Assembly: GCF_027532945.1 (NCBI RefSeq)
Contig: NZ_JAPZTZ010000014.1
Span: 1-64,000 of the forward strand
From: Phreatobacter sp.
GTDB lineage: Bacteria > Pseudomonadota > Alphaproteobacteria > Rhizobiales > Phreatobacteraceae
Direction: 5' to 3'
DNA length: 64,000 nt
The notes beneath the pieces are model-generated. The model did not search any database. It saw nothing but the letters and a program-made list of their open reading frames with translations, and was not told where the DNA came from. Made by a program: the position numbers and the translations under genes. Positions 46,080 to 55,862 of the stretch are shown piece by piece (positions within the stretch are counted from its first letter, which is position 1; each line of letters opens with the position of its first letter).

Positions 46080-46103
46080 GGAGGCCCGGTGACCCGGGCC
46101 TCC
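46080..46103 (-). terminator. Stem-loop between pstS and pstC
   Basis: GGAGGCCCGG and CCGGGCCTCC are 10-bp arms around a 4-base loop in the gap between pstS and pstC. There is no T tract, so it more likely stabilises the pstS messenger or attenuates read-through than stops transcription, helping the binding protein outnumber the permease. Confidence 0.5.
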
Positions 46104-46118
46104 CGATGCGTCTGGAGA

Positions 46119-47144
46119 TCAGAGACCGGCCAGGCCGGTGGCAGCGCGGGCCGCGCGGGCGACCGCTTCGCGACGGTCGGCCGGCAGCGGCACGAGGCCC
46201 TTCTTCTCGAGATAGCCGTCGTCGCCCATCGCCTGGTCGGAGACGTACTCGTTGATGAACTCCTGCAGGCCCGGGACGACGCCAATGTGCTCCTTCTTCA
46301 CGTAGACGTAGAGCGAGCGCGACAGCGGGTACTTGCCGGAGGAAATGTTGTCGACGGTGTCCTCGACGCCGTTGATGCGGGCGCCCTGGATCTTGTCGCG
46401 GTTCTCCTCGAGGAAGGAGTAGCCGAACACGCCGAAGGCCGAGGGATTGGCAGCGAGGCGCTGCACGATGATGTTGTCGTTCTCACCAGCCTCGATGAAG
46501 GCGCCGTCGGCGCGCAGCTGCTGGCAGGCGCGGTTGTCGATCTGCACGTTGGCGCGGCGCTGGACGGCCTTGCAGCCCTCGAGCATCGCCAGCTCGTTGA
46601 AGGCGTCGCGGGTGCCCGAGGTCGGCGGCGGGCCGAGGACCTCGATCCTGGCGTTCGGCAGGTTGGGGGCGATGTCCGACCAGTTGCGGTTCGGATTATC
46701 GACCATCTGGCCCTGGGCGTTCGGAACCTTGGCGGCGAGCGCCAGGAAGATCTGGTCGAGCGTCAGCTGGAGAGCCGGGCCCTGCTTCGAGTTGGCGAAG
46801 ACGATGCCGTCGAAGCCGACGACGATCTCGATCGGCGTGACGCCGTTCTTCTTGCAGGTGTCGAACTCGGAGGCGGTGATGCGGCGCGAGGCATTGGCCA
46901 CGTCCGGGGTGTTGACGCCGACGCCGCCACAGAAGAGGCGCATGCCGCCGCCCGTGCCGGTCGATTCCACGATCGGGGCCTTGCCGGAACGCTGGCCGAA
47001 GCGTTCGGCCACCGCAGTCGTGAAGGGGAACACGGTGGAGGAACCGGTGGCCTGGATGCGGTCGCGAGCCTCGGCGGAGCCGGGCAGCGCGGCGACGGCG
47101 CCAAGGGCGACCACCGCAGCGGAAAGAACGAGAGAGAGTTTCAC
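46119..47144 (-). CDS. pstS: Periplasmic phosphate-binding protein PstS
   Basis: PstS captures inorganic phosphate in the periplasm for the PstCAB transporter. The 341-residue protein has a signal peptide (MKLSLVLSAAVVALGAVAALPGSAEA), followed by IQATGSSTVFPFT, the family's phosphate-binding ATGSST loop, then VESTGTGGGMRLFC, and PPPTSGTRDAFNEL with the second binding loop. A Pho box is upstream, so it should be induced in phosphate starvation. Confidence 0.97.
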   Translation of the reverse strand: MKLSLVLSAAVVALGAVAALPGSAEARDRIQATGSSTVFPFTTAVAERFGQRSGKAPIVESTGTGGGMRLFCGGVGVNTPDVANASRRITASEFDTCKKNGVTPIEIVVGFDGIVFANSKQGPALQLTLDQIFLALAAKVPNAQGQMVDNPNRNWSDIAPNLPNARIEVLGPPPTSGTRDAFNELAMLEGCKAVQRRANVQIDNRACQQLRADGAFIEAGENDNIIVQRLAANPSAFGVFGYSFLEENRDKIQGARINGVEDTVDNISSGKYPLSRSLYVYVKKEHIGVVPGLQEFINEYVSDQAMGDDGYLEKKGLVPLPADRREAVARAARAATGLAGL

Positions 47145-47453
47145 AGGATGCTCCTGTCCTTAGAGGGCCCCCGCCCACACACCGGAACGCCGGCGGGACG
47201 GGGAATGCAGCCCCATCGATAGGGCCGTCGGGCGATACTTCTATGACCTCTCCTTGACAGCTGGATGAATATAAAAAATGTTTCCAATCAGAGGCTTATC
47301 CCCGCGCTCGGGAATTTGTCGCAATGTACGGATGACTCGCGTTAACCGATGAAAAGACAGGCGTCAGCGGGGACATTGCTTCCCTGCGGCCTGCCCCCTG
47401 CCCCACTCCGCCACGACCGGTATAGTGCCCATCCCTCGGATTCCGGCGAGCGC
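47145..47453. other. Intergenic region between pstS and the EamA transporter, 309 bp
   Basis: Contains the Pho box (47243-47260), an AT-rich tract (about 47261-47300) and the plus-strand leader of the transporter. No gene is seen; a possible longer start for the transporter at 47349 lacks a ribosome site. Confidence 0.6.
47243..47260 (-). promoter_or_regulatory. Pho box (PhoB operator) of pstSCAB
   Basis: On the minus strand CTGTCAA-GGAG-AGGTCAT is two seven-base direct repeats separated by four bases, the classical Pho box. It lies about 100 bp upstream of pstS in AT-rich DNA, consistent with PhoB activation. Confidence 0.75.
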
Positions 47454-48338
47454 ATGCGCCTTTACGATCGTCCCTATCTCATTCTCGCCGCCACCACCTT
47501 GATCTGGGCCGGCAACGCCATCGCGAGCCGTCTCGCCATCGGCCATGTCTCGCCGATGGTGCTCACCACATTGCGCTGGGTGGGGACGCTGACCCTGATG
47601 ATCGCCCTTGCCGGTGCCGCTTTCCGGACGGAATGGCCGGTGATCCGCGCCCATTGGAAATGGCTGGCGGTGATGGGCGTCGTCGGCTTCACCGGCTTCA
47701 ACGCCCTCTTCTATATCTCTGCCGTCTACACCACGGCCGTGAACATCGGCATCATCCAGGGCTCGATCCCGGTGATGGTCCTGGCCGGCGCCTATCTCGC
47801 CTACCGCACGCCGGTGACGGGATTGCAGGCCATCGGTATCGTCGTCACCATCGCGGGTGTCGCCTTGCTGGCGGCGCGCGGAGATCTCGCCGTCCTCACC
47901 GGCCTCGGCTTCAATCTCGGCGACCTTCTGATGCTCATCGCCTGCCTCGGCTATGCCGCCTATACCGTGGCCTTGCGCGAGCGACCGCCCATCTCCCCCC
48001 GCCCCTTCTTTCTCGGCCTCGCCATCGTGGCGCTGATCTCCTCCCTGCCGCTTGTCGGCATCGAGATCGCCCATAGCACGGCGCAATGGCCTGACCTGCG
48101 GGGATGGCTCATCATCCTCTACGTGGCCGTGCTTCCCGGCTTCGTCGCCCAGCTCTTCTTCATGCGCGGCGTGGAGCTCATCGGCCCGGGCCGGGCCGGC
48201 CTGTGGGTCAATCTGGTCCCGGTATGGTCGGCGATCCTCGGCCCGCTGATCCTCGGCGAGGTCTTCGCCTGGTATCACGCGGTTGCCCTGAGCCTCGTGC
48301 TCGGCGGCATAGCCATCGCCGAGAGCGGCAAGCGCTAA
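47454..48338 (+). CDS. EamA/DMT-family transporter
   Basis: The 294-residue protein has ten hydrophobic helices in two EamA repeats, starting MRLYDRPYLILAATTLIWAGNAIASRLAIG and with LTTLRWVGTLTL, FTGFNALFYISAVYTTAVN, and EVFAWYHAVALSLVLGGIAIAESG at the end. It belongs to the drug/metabolite transporter superfamily, exporting small metabolites; the substrate is unknown. It is intact, unlike the broken family member at the window start. Start ATG 47454 fits the usual helix-1 position. Confidence 0.88.
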   Translation: MRLYDRPYLILAATTLIWAGNAIASRLAIGHVSPMVLTTLRWVGTLTLMIALAGAAFRTEWPVIRAHWKWLAVMGVVGFTGFNALFYISAVYTTAVNIGIIQGSIPVMVLAGAYLAYRTPVTGLQAIGIVVTIAGVALLAARGDLAVLTGLGFNLGDLLMLIACLGYAAYTVALRERPPISPRPFFLGLAIVALISSLPLVGIEIAHSTAQWPDLRGWLIILYVAVLPGFVAQLFFMRGVELIGPGRAGLWVNLVPVWSAILGPLILGEVFAWYHAVALSLVLGGIAIAESGKR

Positions 48339-48430
48339 GGCGCCCGCGACGGCTGTCGAGGCCTTCCGCGGCCGCGCGGCGGCATCCATAAAGCCGACAC
48401 GTCACCCGGGCCCGAGGGCGACTGAGCCCC

Positions 48431-48880
48431 TCAGCGCACGGCGTAGCGCATATAGCCGTTGAGCACCTGGCCGATCCAGGCGAGACCGATGCCGAAGGCG
48501 ACAGCGAGGGCAGCGCCGGCGGCGATGCGGCCGGCATTACCACCCTCGAAGAGCGCCGCGCCCTGCAGCGCCGGCCAGACGACCCAGAGCACGAGCCCGG
48601 GGCCGACGAGGCCGAAGAGCAGGCCGAACCCGGCGCCCTTCACCACGCCGTCGCGGCCCCAGCGATCCCAGATGAGGATGAAGGCAAGGCCCCAGAGCCC
48701 GCCGATCAGGGCTGGCTGGGTGAGGCCTGGCAGGCTCGCCGGCAGCGGCGCGCGCATCGGGAAAAGCTGGACCGGTGCGAGGCCAAGCAGGCCGAAGAGC
48801 CAGACGGCGCCCTGGAGCGCCAGGACGACCGCCATAACGCCGACGGCGAAACCGAAGGACAGGCGGGCGACGAGATACAT
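48431..48880 (-). CDS. Four-helix membrane protein, function unknown
   Basis: The 149-residue protein has four hydrophobic helices (about 10-35, 55-75, 85-105, 118-140) and ends NGYMRYAVR. It starts MYLVARLSFGFAVGVMAVVL. No family was recognised. It lies between the transporter and serA on the minus strand. Codon use resembles its neighbours. Confidence 0.6.
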   Translation of the reverse strand: MYLVARLSFGFAVGVMAVVLALQGAVWLFGLLGLAPVQLFPMRAPLPASLPGLTQPALIGGLWGLAFILIWDRWGRDGVVKGAGFGLLFGLVGPGLVLWVVWPALQGAALFEGGNAGRIAAGAALAVAFGIGLAWIGQVLNGYMRYAVR

Positions 48881-48950
48881 GGGCTCGGGCTTTCGACGAA
48901 TCGCGACGGGGCGAGTTTACCTCACGCCGTCGCGCTCCGCCTTGGGGCCA

Positions 48951-50543
48951 TCAGAACGCGAGACGACGCGCCCGCTTCACCTGCGGGATCTCGTGGATCC
49001 TGGCGAGCAGGTCGTCGGAGATGCGCTCGTCCACCGCCACGAAGCAGATGGCGTCGCCGCCGGGTTTGTCGCGGCCGAGATTGAAGGTCGCGATGTTGAC
49101 GCCGGCATCCCCCAGCAGCGAGCCGAAGCGGCCGATGAAGCCCGGCTTGTCGTCGTTGCGGACATAAAGCATGTGCGGGGCGAACTCGGCGTCCATGGCG
49201 ATGGCGCGGATCTCGACGATGCGCGGCTTGCCGTCGGCGAGCACCGTGCCGGCGGCATGGCGCGGCATGTCCTCGGCCTCCACCGTGATCATGATGCGGC
49301 TCTCGAGATTGCCGCCGGGGGCTTCCCGCTTCACCTCGTCCACCGTGATGCCCTTGTCGTTGGCGATCGGCACGGCATTGACCATGTTGATGTCGGACAG
49401 GAAGGGCCGCAGCACGCCGGTGACCGCCGCGGCGGTGAGCGGACGCACGTTGAGATCGGCGACCTTGCCTTCATACTCGATGCGGATGCCCTTGATCGGG
49501 GCTTCCGTGAGTTGGCCGAGGAAGGAGCCGAGCTTCTCGGCAAGCGCCACGAAGGGGCGAAGCTTTGGCGCATCCTCGGCAGAGATCGACGGGAAGTTCA
49601 CCGCATTGGTGATGGCGCCCGAGAGGAGATAATCGGACATCTGCTCGGCAACCTGTAGCGCCACATTTTCCTGCGCTTCGGTCGTCGCGGCACCGAGATG
49701 CGGCGTGCAGATCACGTTGGGATGGCCGAAGAGCGGGTTGGTGGTCGCCGGCTCCTCCGAGAACACGTCGAAGGCCGCGCCCGCCACGTGGCCCGAATCC
49801 AGCGCCTCGCGCAGTGCCTGCTCGTCGACGAGGCCACCGCGGGCGCAGTTGATGATGCGCACGCCCTTCTTCGTCTTCGCCAGCGCCTCGCGGGAGAGGA
49901 CGTTCTTCGTCTGCGCCGTCATCGGCACGTGCAGGGTGATGAAGTCAGCGCGGCGGAGCAGGTCCTCGAGCTCGACCTTCTCCACGCCGATGGAGACGGC
50001 GCGCTCCGGCGACAGGTAGGGATCGAAGGCGATGACCTTCATCTTCAGGCCGAGCGCGCGGTCGGCGACGATCGAGCCGATATTGCCGCAGCCGATGATG
50101 CCGAGCGTCTTCGAGGTCAGCTCGACGCCCATATACTTGTTCTTCTCCCACAGGCCGGCCTGGGTGGTGCGGTCGGCGTCGGGGATCTGCCGGGCGATCG
50201 AGAACATCATGGCGATGGCATGCTCGGCCGTGGTGATCGAATTGCCGAAGGGCGTGTTCATCACGATGATGCCCTTGGCCGTCGCGGCGGGAATGTCGAC
50301 ATTGTCGACGCCGATGCCGGCGCGGCCGATAACCTTCAGCTTCGTGGCATTGGCGAGGATCGCCGGCGTCACCTTACTGGCCGAGCGGATGGCAAGGCCG
50401 TCATAGTCGCCGATGATGGCGGCGAGCTTCTCCTTGTCCTTGCCGAGCGCCGGCTGGAAATCGACGTCGATGCCCCGGTCCTTGAAGATCTGGACGGCGG
50501 CGGGCGAGAGGGCGTCGGAAATGAGAACGCGGGGTTTGGTCAT
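48951..50543 (-). CDS. serA: D-3-phosphoglycerate dehydrogenase
   Basis: SerA begins serine synthesis by oxidising 3-phosphoglycerate with NAD. The 530-residue protein is the long form: a substrate domain, the NAD-binding domain with LGIIGCGNIGSIVA, catalytic R in CARGGLVDE, E in FSEEPA and H in CTPHLGAATTEA, then an intervening domain and a C-terminal ACT domain (about 455-530, DDKPGFIGRFGSLLGDAGVNIATFNLGR) for serine feedback. ATG 50543 is the start; the longer frame upstream has no ribosome site. It is next to serC. Confidence 0.97.
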   Translation of the reverse strand: MTKPRVLISDALSPAAVQIFKDRGIDVDFQPALGKDKEKLAAIIGDYDGLAIRSASKVTPAILANATKLKVIGRAGIGVDNVDIPAATAKGIIVMNTPFGNSITTAEHAIAMMFSIARQIPDADRTTQAGLWEKNKYMGVELTSKTLGIIGCGNIGSIVADRALGLKMKVIAFDPYLSPERAVSIGVEKVELEDLLRRADFITLHVPMTAQTKNVLSREALAKTKKGVRIINCARGGLVDEQALREALDSGHVAGAAFDVFSEEPATTNPLFGHPNVICTPHLGAATTEAQENVALQVAEQMSDYLLSGAITNAVNFPSISAEDAPKLRPFVALAEKLGSFLGQLTEAPIKGIRIEYEGKVADLNVRPLTAAAVTGVLRPFLSDINMVNAVPIANDKGITVDEVKREAPGGNLESRIMITVEAEDMPRHAAGTVLADGKPRIVEIRAIAMDAEFAPHMLYVRNDDKPGFIGRFGSLLGDAGVNIATFNLGRDKPGGDAICFVAVDERISDDLLARIHEIPQVKRARRLAF

Positions 50544-50617
50544 GATGGGCTCCACGGCCTCCTCCTGCGGAGAAGGGGCGCCTTTTGGCGCGGGGTGAAG
50601 AAGCGGGCTCCAACCGA

Positions 50618-50667
50618 CCCTCTCCCCATGTGGGAGAGGGTGGCTGCGGAGCAGCCGGGTGAGGGAA
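50618..50667. repeat. Intergenic palindromic repeat, copy 1
   Basis: CCCTCTCCC...GGGAGAGGGTGG plus GGCTGCGGAGCAGCC, ending GGGTGAGGGAA: two stem-loops of the kind scattered between genes of many Hyphomicrobiales and other proteobacteria. Copy 2 is inverted about 50 bp away. Confidence 0.7.
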
Positions 50668-50717
50668 GAAAAGCGTCGGCGGTCGATGCGGCCAGCGATC
50701 AGCGCGGGCGAGGCAAG

Positions 50718-50770
50718 TTCCCTCACCCGCCCGCTGACGCGGGCACCCTCTCCCGCAGGGGGAGAGGGGT
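50718..50770. repeat. Intergenic palindromic repeat, copy 2 (inverted)
   Basis: TTCCCTCACCCGCCCGCTGACGCGGGCACCCTCTCCC...GGGAGAGGGG is the same repeat in opposite orientation. The two copies in serA-serC spacer can pair into one long stem. Confidence 0.7.
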
Positions 50771-50782
50771 CCATCGGCAGCC

Positions 50783-51955
<1,173 letters not shown>

Positions 51956-52071
51956 CTGTGTCTCCATCCTTACAGATGGGCGTACCCCGTTGGGGGGGCA
52001 TGTCCCGCTGATGGGGATAGGACCAATGATGGGTCAGGTCAAGGAGAACACGGCGCCGTCGGTCGGTCGCC
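51956..52071 (-). ncRNA. Structured leader of serC (serC-motif-like)
   Basis: The minus-strand leader holds GACC-CATCATT-GGTC at about 52017-52037, then CAGCGGGACATG, a CCCCC-CAAC-GGGG hairpin near 51980-51995, and a conserved-looking GTAAGGATGGAG just before the start. A conserved alphaproteobacterial RNA called the serC motif lies at this position in related genomes; assignment here is by position and hairpins only. Confidence 0.5.
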
Positions 52072-52890
52072 TCAATGGCCGGCCAGCCCGTCACCGAACA
52101 TGTAGCGCAGGCCGACGCGCACCTCGTGCGCCGCAACCGTTGTGCGGTAGCTGCCGCCCACCGTGTCGATGAAGCGCAGCGAACCCATGTGCAGGTAGCG
52201 ATAGCCGATGTCGATCTTCGTCTGTGGCGTCACGTCGACCGTCACGCCCGCCATGGCGGCCCAGGCCAGCGTCCACTTGGTCGTGTTGGCAAGGACGGGC
52301 GTGAAGACCGTCTCGCCGAGGGCGGCCGCACCCGGCACTGGCGTCGAGACGAAGTTCGAGGCCGAGAGCCGCGCCGTGCCGAGACCGACGCCGACATAGG
52401 GCGTCAGCGGTCCGAAGGTGCCGAGATCGGCATAGGCATTGATGAGCAGCGTCTGGGCGCTGACGCCGAAGCTGTTCAGCCGCGATGGCACCGGCAGGGG
52501 CCCGACATAGCCCCAGTTGCCCTGCGGCGGCGCGAAGCCCGAGAAGGTCGCACGGCCATGGATGTCCAGCGTCGTGTCGAGCCGGAAGCTCTTGTACTTG
52601 AAGCCGAAGCCGAGACCCCCGCCGAGCGAGCGCCCGGCCCGGGTGCCGCGCTGCTCGACCATCGCGTTGGCGGTGTCGTCGAAGACCGCCATGGCCGGCG
52701 AGCGGAAGAGGTTGGCGATGAGGTCGCCGCGTACATACCAGCCGGAGGAGAAGTCCTCGGGGAGGACGGGCGGCGCGAGGGGCGCATCGGGAAGCGGGGC
52801 CCGGCGGTCGGCAGCGAGCGCAGGCGCGGCCATGCAGAGGGCTGCGGCGAAGACGGCGATGCGGTGGGAAAGGCGGGGGTTACGCTTCAT
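52072..52890 (-). CDS. Outer-membrane beta-barrel protein (Omp25/31-like)
   Basis: The 272-residue protein has a signal peptide (ends MAAPALAA) and a beta-barrel with SSGWYVRGDLIANLFRSP, GLGFGFKYKSFRLDTTLDIHG, INAYADLGTFGPLTPYVGVGLG, and the C-terminal EVRVGLRYMF(GDGLAGH). These are the motifs of the rhizobial Omp25/31 type of small porin-like proteins. It has a neighbour of the same kind. TTAA-N7-TTAA lies about 80 bp upstream. Start ATG 52890 has CAGGACG upstream. Confidence 0.85.
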   Translation of the reverse strand: MKRNPRLSHRIAVFAAALCMAAPALAADRRAPLPDAPLAPPVLPEDFSSGWYVRGDLIANLFRSPAMAVFDDTANAMVEQRGTRAGRSLGGGLGFGFKYKSFRLDTTLDIHGRATFSGFAPPQGNWGYVGPLPVPSRLNSFGVSAQTLLINAYADLGTFGPLTPYVGVGLGTARLSASNFVSTPVPGAAALGETVFTPVLANTTKWTLAWAAMAGVTVDVTPQTKIDIGYRYLHMGSLRFIDTVGGSYRTTVAAHEVRVGLRYMFGDGLAGH

Positions 52891-52959
52891 CGGACGTCCT
52901 GCAACGCTGACGCCGCCCTGCCGGGCGGATGACCATGGCGGCACTGTCGCAGACCGCGG

Positions 52960-52974
52960 TTAAGGGGGATTTAA
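52960..52974 (-). promoter_or_regulatory. Candidate CtrA-binding site
   Basis: On the minus strand TTAAATCCCCCTTAA followed by CC is a full TTAA-N7-TTAAC match, 70-85 bp upstream of the first outer-membrane protein start. Two further TTAA tetramers (52977-52980 and 52984-52987) follow. Confidence 0.5.
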
Positions 52975-53066
52975 GGTTAAGAATTAACCACGCGGGCCGT
53001 CGCGCGGGCCTTCGCGCCGCGCACAAGAGACGGCGCGGGCCTGGGGCCCGCCAGCCCCGCCTCACA

Positions 53067-53100
53067 AAAGAAAACGGCGCGGGCTTGAGGCCCGCGCCGC
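53067..53100 (-). terminator. Rho-independent terminator
   Basis: A 10-bp stem CGGCGCGGGC/GCCCGCGCCG with short loop is followed on the minus strand by a TTTTCTTTT tract. It ends the second outer-membrane protein transcript. Confidence 0.8.
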
Positions 53101-53125
53101 TGACTTGGGGAACGGTGCTGCGAGG

Positions 53126-53944
53126 TCAGTAGCGGGCGACGACCGGGGCCGGCGCGACAGGGGTCGAGCCGCCGAAGGCGTAGCGCAGGCCGAGGCGGAT
53201 ATCGTGCGAGGTGACCTGGCGGATCTCGTAGTTCTGCACCGCGGTGGTGCAGAGCGGGCACGGCGCGCCGGAGCGGAAATTGCCGAGGTTGAGGTAGCGA
53301 TAGCCGATCTCGACCTTGGTGTTGGCCGAGATGTCCCAGGCCATGCCGGCCATCAGCGCCCAGGCGAAGGTGCCGTTGGAGCCGCCATTGATCACGCCCG
53401 AGGAGGGACCGACGCCGACGACCACGCCGGTGTCGAAGGTCGGGGCGAGGCGGTTATGGGCGTAGCCGACGCCGCCGCCGATATAGGGCGTGATGCCCCA
53501 CCAGGTGCCGAGGTCGATATAGCCGTTGAGGAGGGCCACGACCGAGGACATGTTGGAGTGCAGCACGTTCTCGTAGCTCTGCGGGCCGGTGAGGATGTCA
53601 CGGCCGACGAAACGGCCACCGGAGCGATATTCCAGCGAGGCGTCGACGCGGAACCACGAGTTGAAGGCGTAGCCGATGCCGGCGCCGATGAACATGGTCG
53701 ACGACAGCGAGTGCTGGTAGGTCGCCTGGGTGATGCCACCCGGCGGGTTCGGATTGTACTGCCAGCGCTGGGCGGTCTGCGTGCCCAAGCCGACGTCGCC
53801 GCGAAGGTACCAACCGCCATTGTCGACGGGCTGCACGGCGGGGATGGATTCACGCAGCAGCGGCGGCGCCATGTCGGCGGCGGTGGCGGCGGTGGCGACG
53901 AACGCCGCCGTGGCGGCGAAAGCGAGACTGATCAGGCGGCGCAT
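53126..53944 (-). CDS. Outer-membrane beta-barrel protein, paralogue
   Basis: The 272-residue protein has a signal peptide (MRRLISLAFAATAAFVATAATAA) and a beta-barrel pattern with GGWYLRGDVGLGTQ, ASLEYRSGG, GYIDLGTWWGITPYIGGGVGYA, DISANTKVEIGYRYLNLGNF and the C-terminal DIRLGLRYAFGG. Cys pair CPLC is unusual in the last extracellular loop. It resembles the neighbouring barrel and is 0.24 kb from it. A CtrA-like site lies about 80 bp upstream. Confidence 0.85.
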   Translation of the reverse strand: MRRLISLAFAATAAFVATAATAADMAPPLLRESIPAVQPVDNGGWYLRGDVGLGTQTAQRWQYNPNPPGGITQATYQHSLSSTMFIGAGIGYAFNSWFRVDASLEYRSGGRFVGRDILTGPQSYENVLHSNMSSVVALLNGYIDLGTWWGITPYIGGGVGYAHNRLAPTFDTGVVVGVGPSSGVINGGSNGTFAWALMAGMAWDISANTKVEIGYRYLNLGNFRSGAPCPLCTTAVQNYEIRQVTSHDIRLGLRYAFGGSTPVAPAPVVARY

Positions 53945-54021
53945 GGCGGTGTCCTGGGAGAGGGCATCGCCGTGCCAGGCGCGCCCGAGGGTTCAACACC
54001 CCTGAGCCTGCCGCAGATTGC

Positions 54022-54036
54022 TTAAAGTCCACTTAA
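54022..54036. promoter_or_regulatory. Candidate CtrA-binding site
   Basis: TTAAAGTCCACTTAAC is a full TTAA-N7-TTAAC match on the plus strand, about 80 bp from the start of the second outer-membrane protein (read on minus). Confidence 0.5.
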
Positions 54037-54094
54037 CCCTAACGGACGTGGTGAACGGCGGGTAAAAGTCCCCTTCCCTGCCGCTGAAGCCGCG

Positions 54095-55441
54095 TCAGGC
54101 AGCGGCCTTGGTCACCGCCTCGACGATCTGGTCGACCACCGTCTCGACGAGGTCGCGGTCGTCGCCCTCAGCCATGACGCGGATGACCGGCTCGGTGCCC
54201 GAGGGGCGGATGACGAGGCGGCCGTGATTGCCGAGCTTCACCTTGGCATCGTCGATGGCGGAGACGACGCTCTTCGCCTCCAGCGGCTTGCCACCCTTGA
54301 AGCGGACATTCTTCAGGATCTGCGGCAGCGGCTCGAAGCGGTGGCAGACCTCGGAGACCGGCCGACCCATCTTCAGGACGACGGCCAGCACCTGCAGCGC
54401 GGCGACAAGGCCGTCGCCGGTGGTCGAATAGTCGGAGAGGATGATGTGCCCGGACTGCTCGCCGCCGACATTGAAGCCGTGCTCGCGCATGTGCTCCAGC
54501 ACGTAGCGGTCGCCGACCGGCGTGCGGGCGAGTTGCAGGCCGAGGCCGCCGAGGAAGCGCTCGAGGCCGAGATTGGACATGACAGTGGCGACGATGCCGG
54601 GCTGGGCGAGCCGGCCATCCTCGAGCCAGGATTGAGCGACCACCGCCATGAGCTGGTCGCCATCGACCACATGGCCCTTCTCGTCGACGATCAGGACGCG
54701 GTCGGCATCGCCGTCGAGGGCGATGCCGATATCGGCGCGCATCTCGCGCACCTTCTCCACCAGCGTCTCCGGATGGGTGGAGCCGCAGGCGTCGTTGATG
54801 TTGAAGCCGTCCGGCTTGTCGCCGATCGTCACCACCTCGGCGCCGAGCTCCCAGAGCGCGGCAGGGGCGACCTTGTAGCCGGCGCCATTGGCGCAATCGA
54901 TGACGATGCGCAGACCGTCCAGGTCGAGATTGCGCGGCAGCGTCCGCTTGGCGAACTCGATGTAGCGGGCCTGCGCGTCGTCGATGCGCTTGGCGCGGCC
55001 GAGATGGCGGGAGGCAGCGAGCTTCTTGGACAGGTCCTGGTCGAGCAGGCCTTCGATCTCCTTCTCGACCTCGTCGGAGAGCTTGTAGCCGTCGGGGGCG
55101 AAGAGCTTGATGCCGTTGTCGTCGAAGGGATTGTGGGACGCCGAGATCATCACGCCGAGATCGGCGCGCATGGAGCGCGTCAGCATGGCCACCGCCGGGG
55201 TCGGCATCGGGCCGACCAGCAGCACGTCCATGCCCACCGAGGTGAAGCCCGCGACGAGGGCATTCTCGATCATGTAGCCGGACAGCCGCGTGTCCTTGCC
55301 GATCATGACGCGGTGGCGGTGCTCGCCGCGCTGGAAGGCAACGCCGGCGGCCTGACCGACCTTCATCGCCATGTCAGGCGTGATCGGGAAGGCATTGGCG
55401 CGACCACGGATGCCGTCGGTGCCGAAATACTTGCGGGCCAT
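54095..55441 (-). CDS. glmM: Phosphoglucosamine mutase
   Basis: GlmM interconverts glucosamine-6- and -1-phosphate for peptidoglycan and lipopolysaccharide precursors. The 448-residue protein has [13 protein letters not shown], the phosphoserine loop [14 protein letters not shown], metal loop [18 protein letters not shown] and the C-terminal phosphate-binding [15 protein letters not shown]. The start [10 protein letters not shown] at 55441 is standard; the longer open frame is upstream sequence. Confidence 0.98.
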   Translation of the reverse strand: MARKYFGTDGIRGRANAFPITPDMAMKVGQAAGVAFQRGEHRHRVMIGKDTRLSGYMIENALVAGFTSVGMDVLLVGPMPTPAVAMLTRSMRADLGVMISASHNPFDDNGIKLFAPDGYKLSDEVEKEIEGLLDQDLSKKLAASRHLGRAKRIDDAQARYIEFAKRTLPRNLDLDGLRIVIDCANGAGYKVAPAALWELGAEVVTIGDKPDGFNINDACGSTHPETLVEKVREMRADIGIALDGDADRVLIVDEKGHVVDGDQLMAVVAQSWLEDGRLAQPGIVATVMSNLGLERFLGGLGLQLARTPVGDRYVLEHMREHGFNVGGEQSGHIILSDYSTTGDGLVAALQVLAVVLKMGRPVSEVCHRFEPLPQILKNVRFKGGKPLEAKSVVSAIDDAKVKLGNHGRLVIRPSGTEPVIRVMAEGDDRDLVETVVDQIVEAVTKAAA

Positions 55442-55613
55442 GGGTGAGGGTCTCGGGGTGAAGGTCTCGTCCGCCGCGATGGGGAAGCCATGCGATTCGC
55501 GGGATCTGCCCGCCATCGCAGCCTTATAGGCGCGGCTGGGCGAAATGTCCCCGAAACCGGTTCAAATATGGTGATGGACTGTGACAGCGGCGCCTTGGCC
55601 CGGCGCCGTCGCC

Positions 55614-55862
55614 TCAGCTCTTGAAATAGGGCTCGACCGGCCCTTTGAGCTTCACCGTCAGCGGATTGCCGTGGCGGTCGCGGGCATTGCCGGCGACGAC
55701 GCGGACCCAGCCCTCGGAGACGCAATATTCTTCGACATTGTTCTTCTCGACGCCCTTGAAGCGGATTCCAACCTCCCGCGAGAGGATGTCGGCGTCATAG
55801 AAGGGGCTGGCGGGGTCGGTCGACAGCCGGTCGGGCGGGGCGGCGCGGGTCTCGTCGGTCAT
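55614..55862 (-). CDS. DUF3297 family protein
   Basis: The 82-residue protein starts MTDETRAAPPDRLSTDPASPFYDADIL and contains VGIRFKGVEKNNVEEYCVSEGWVRV and DRHGNPLTVKLKGPVEPYF, the DUF3297 pattern. The family is found in many proteobacteria with unknown function. ATG 55862 is chosen; the longer open frame to 55958 has no family match. Confidence 0.92.
   Translation of the reverse strand: MTDETRAAPPDRLSTDPASPFYDADILSREVGIRFKGVEKNNVEEYCVSEGWVRVVAGNARDRHGNPLTVKLKGPVEPYFKS

Noticed and set aside
44585-46255. A 556-codon plus-strand open frame
   Set aside because: It is antisense to pstC, and is His/Arg/Asp-rich without motifs.
53030-53065. A second terminator to the left of the one at 53067
   Set aside because: A weaker GC hairpin (CGGGCC/GGCCCG) is present but without T tract; it looks like a partial duplicate of the real one.
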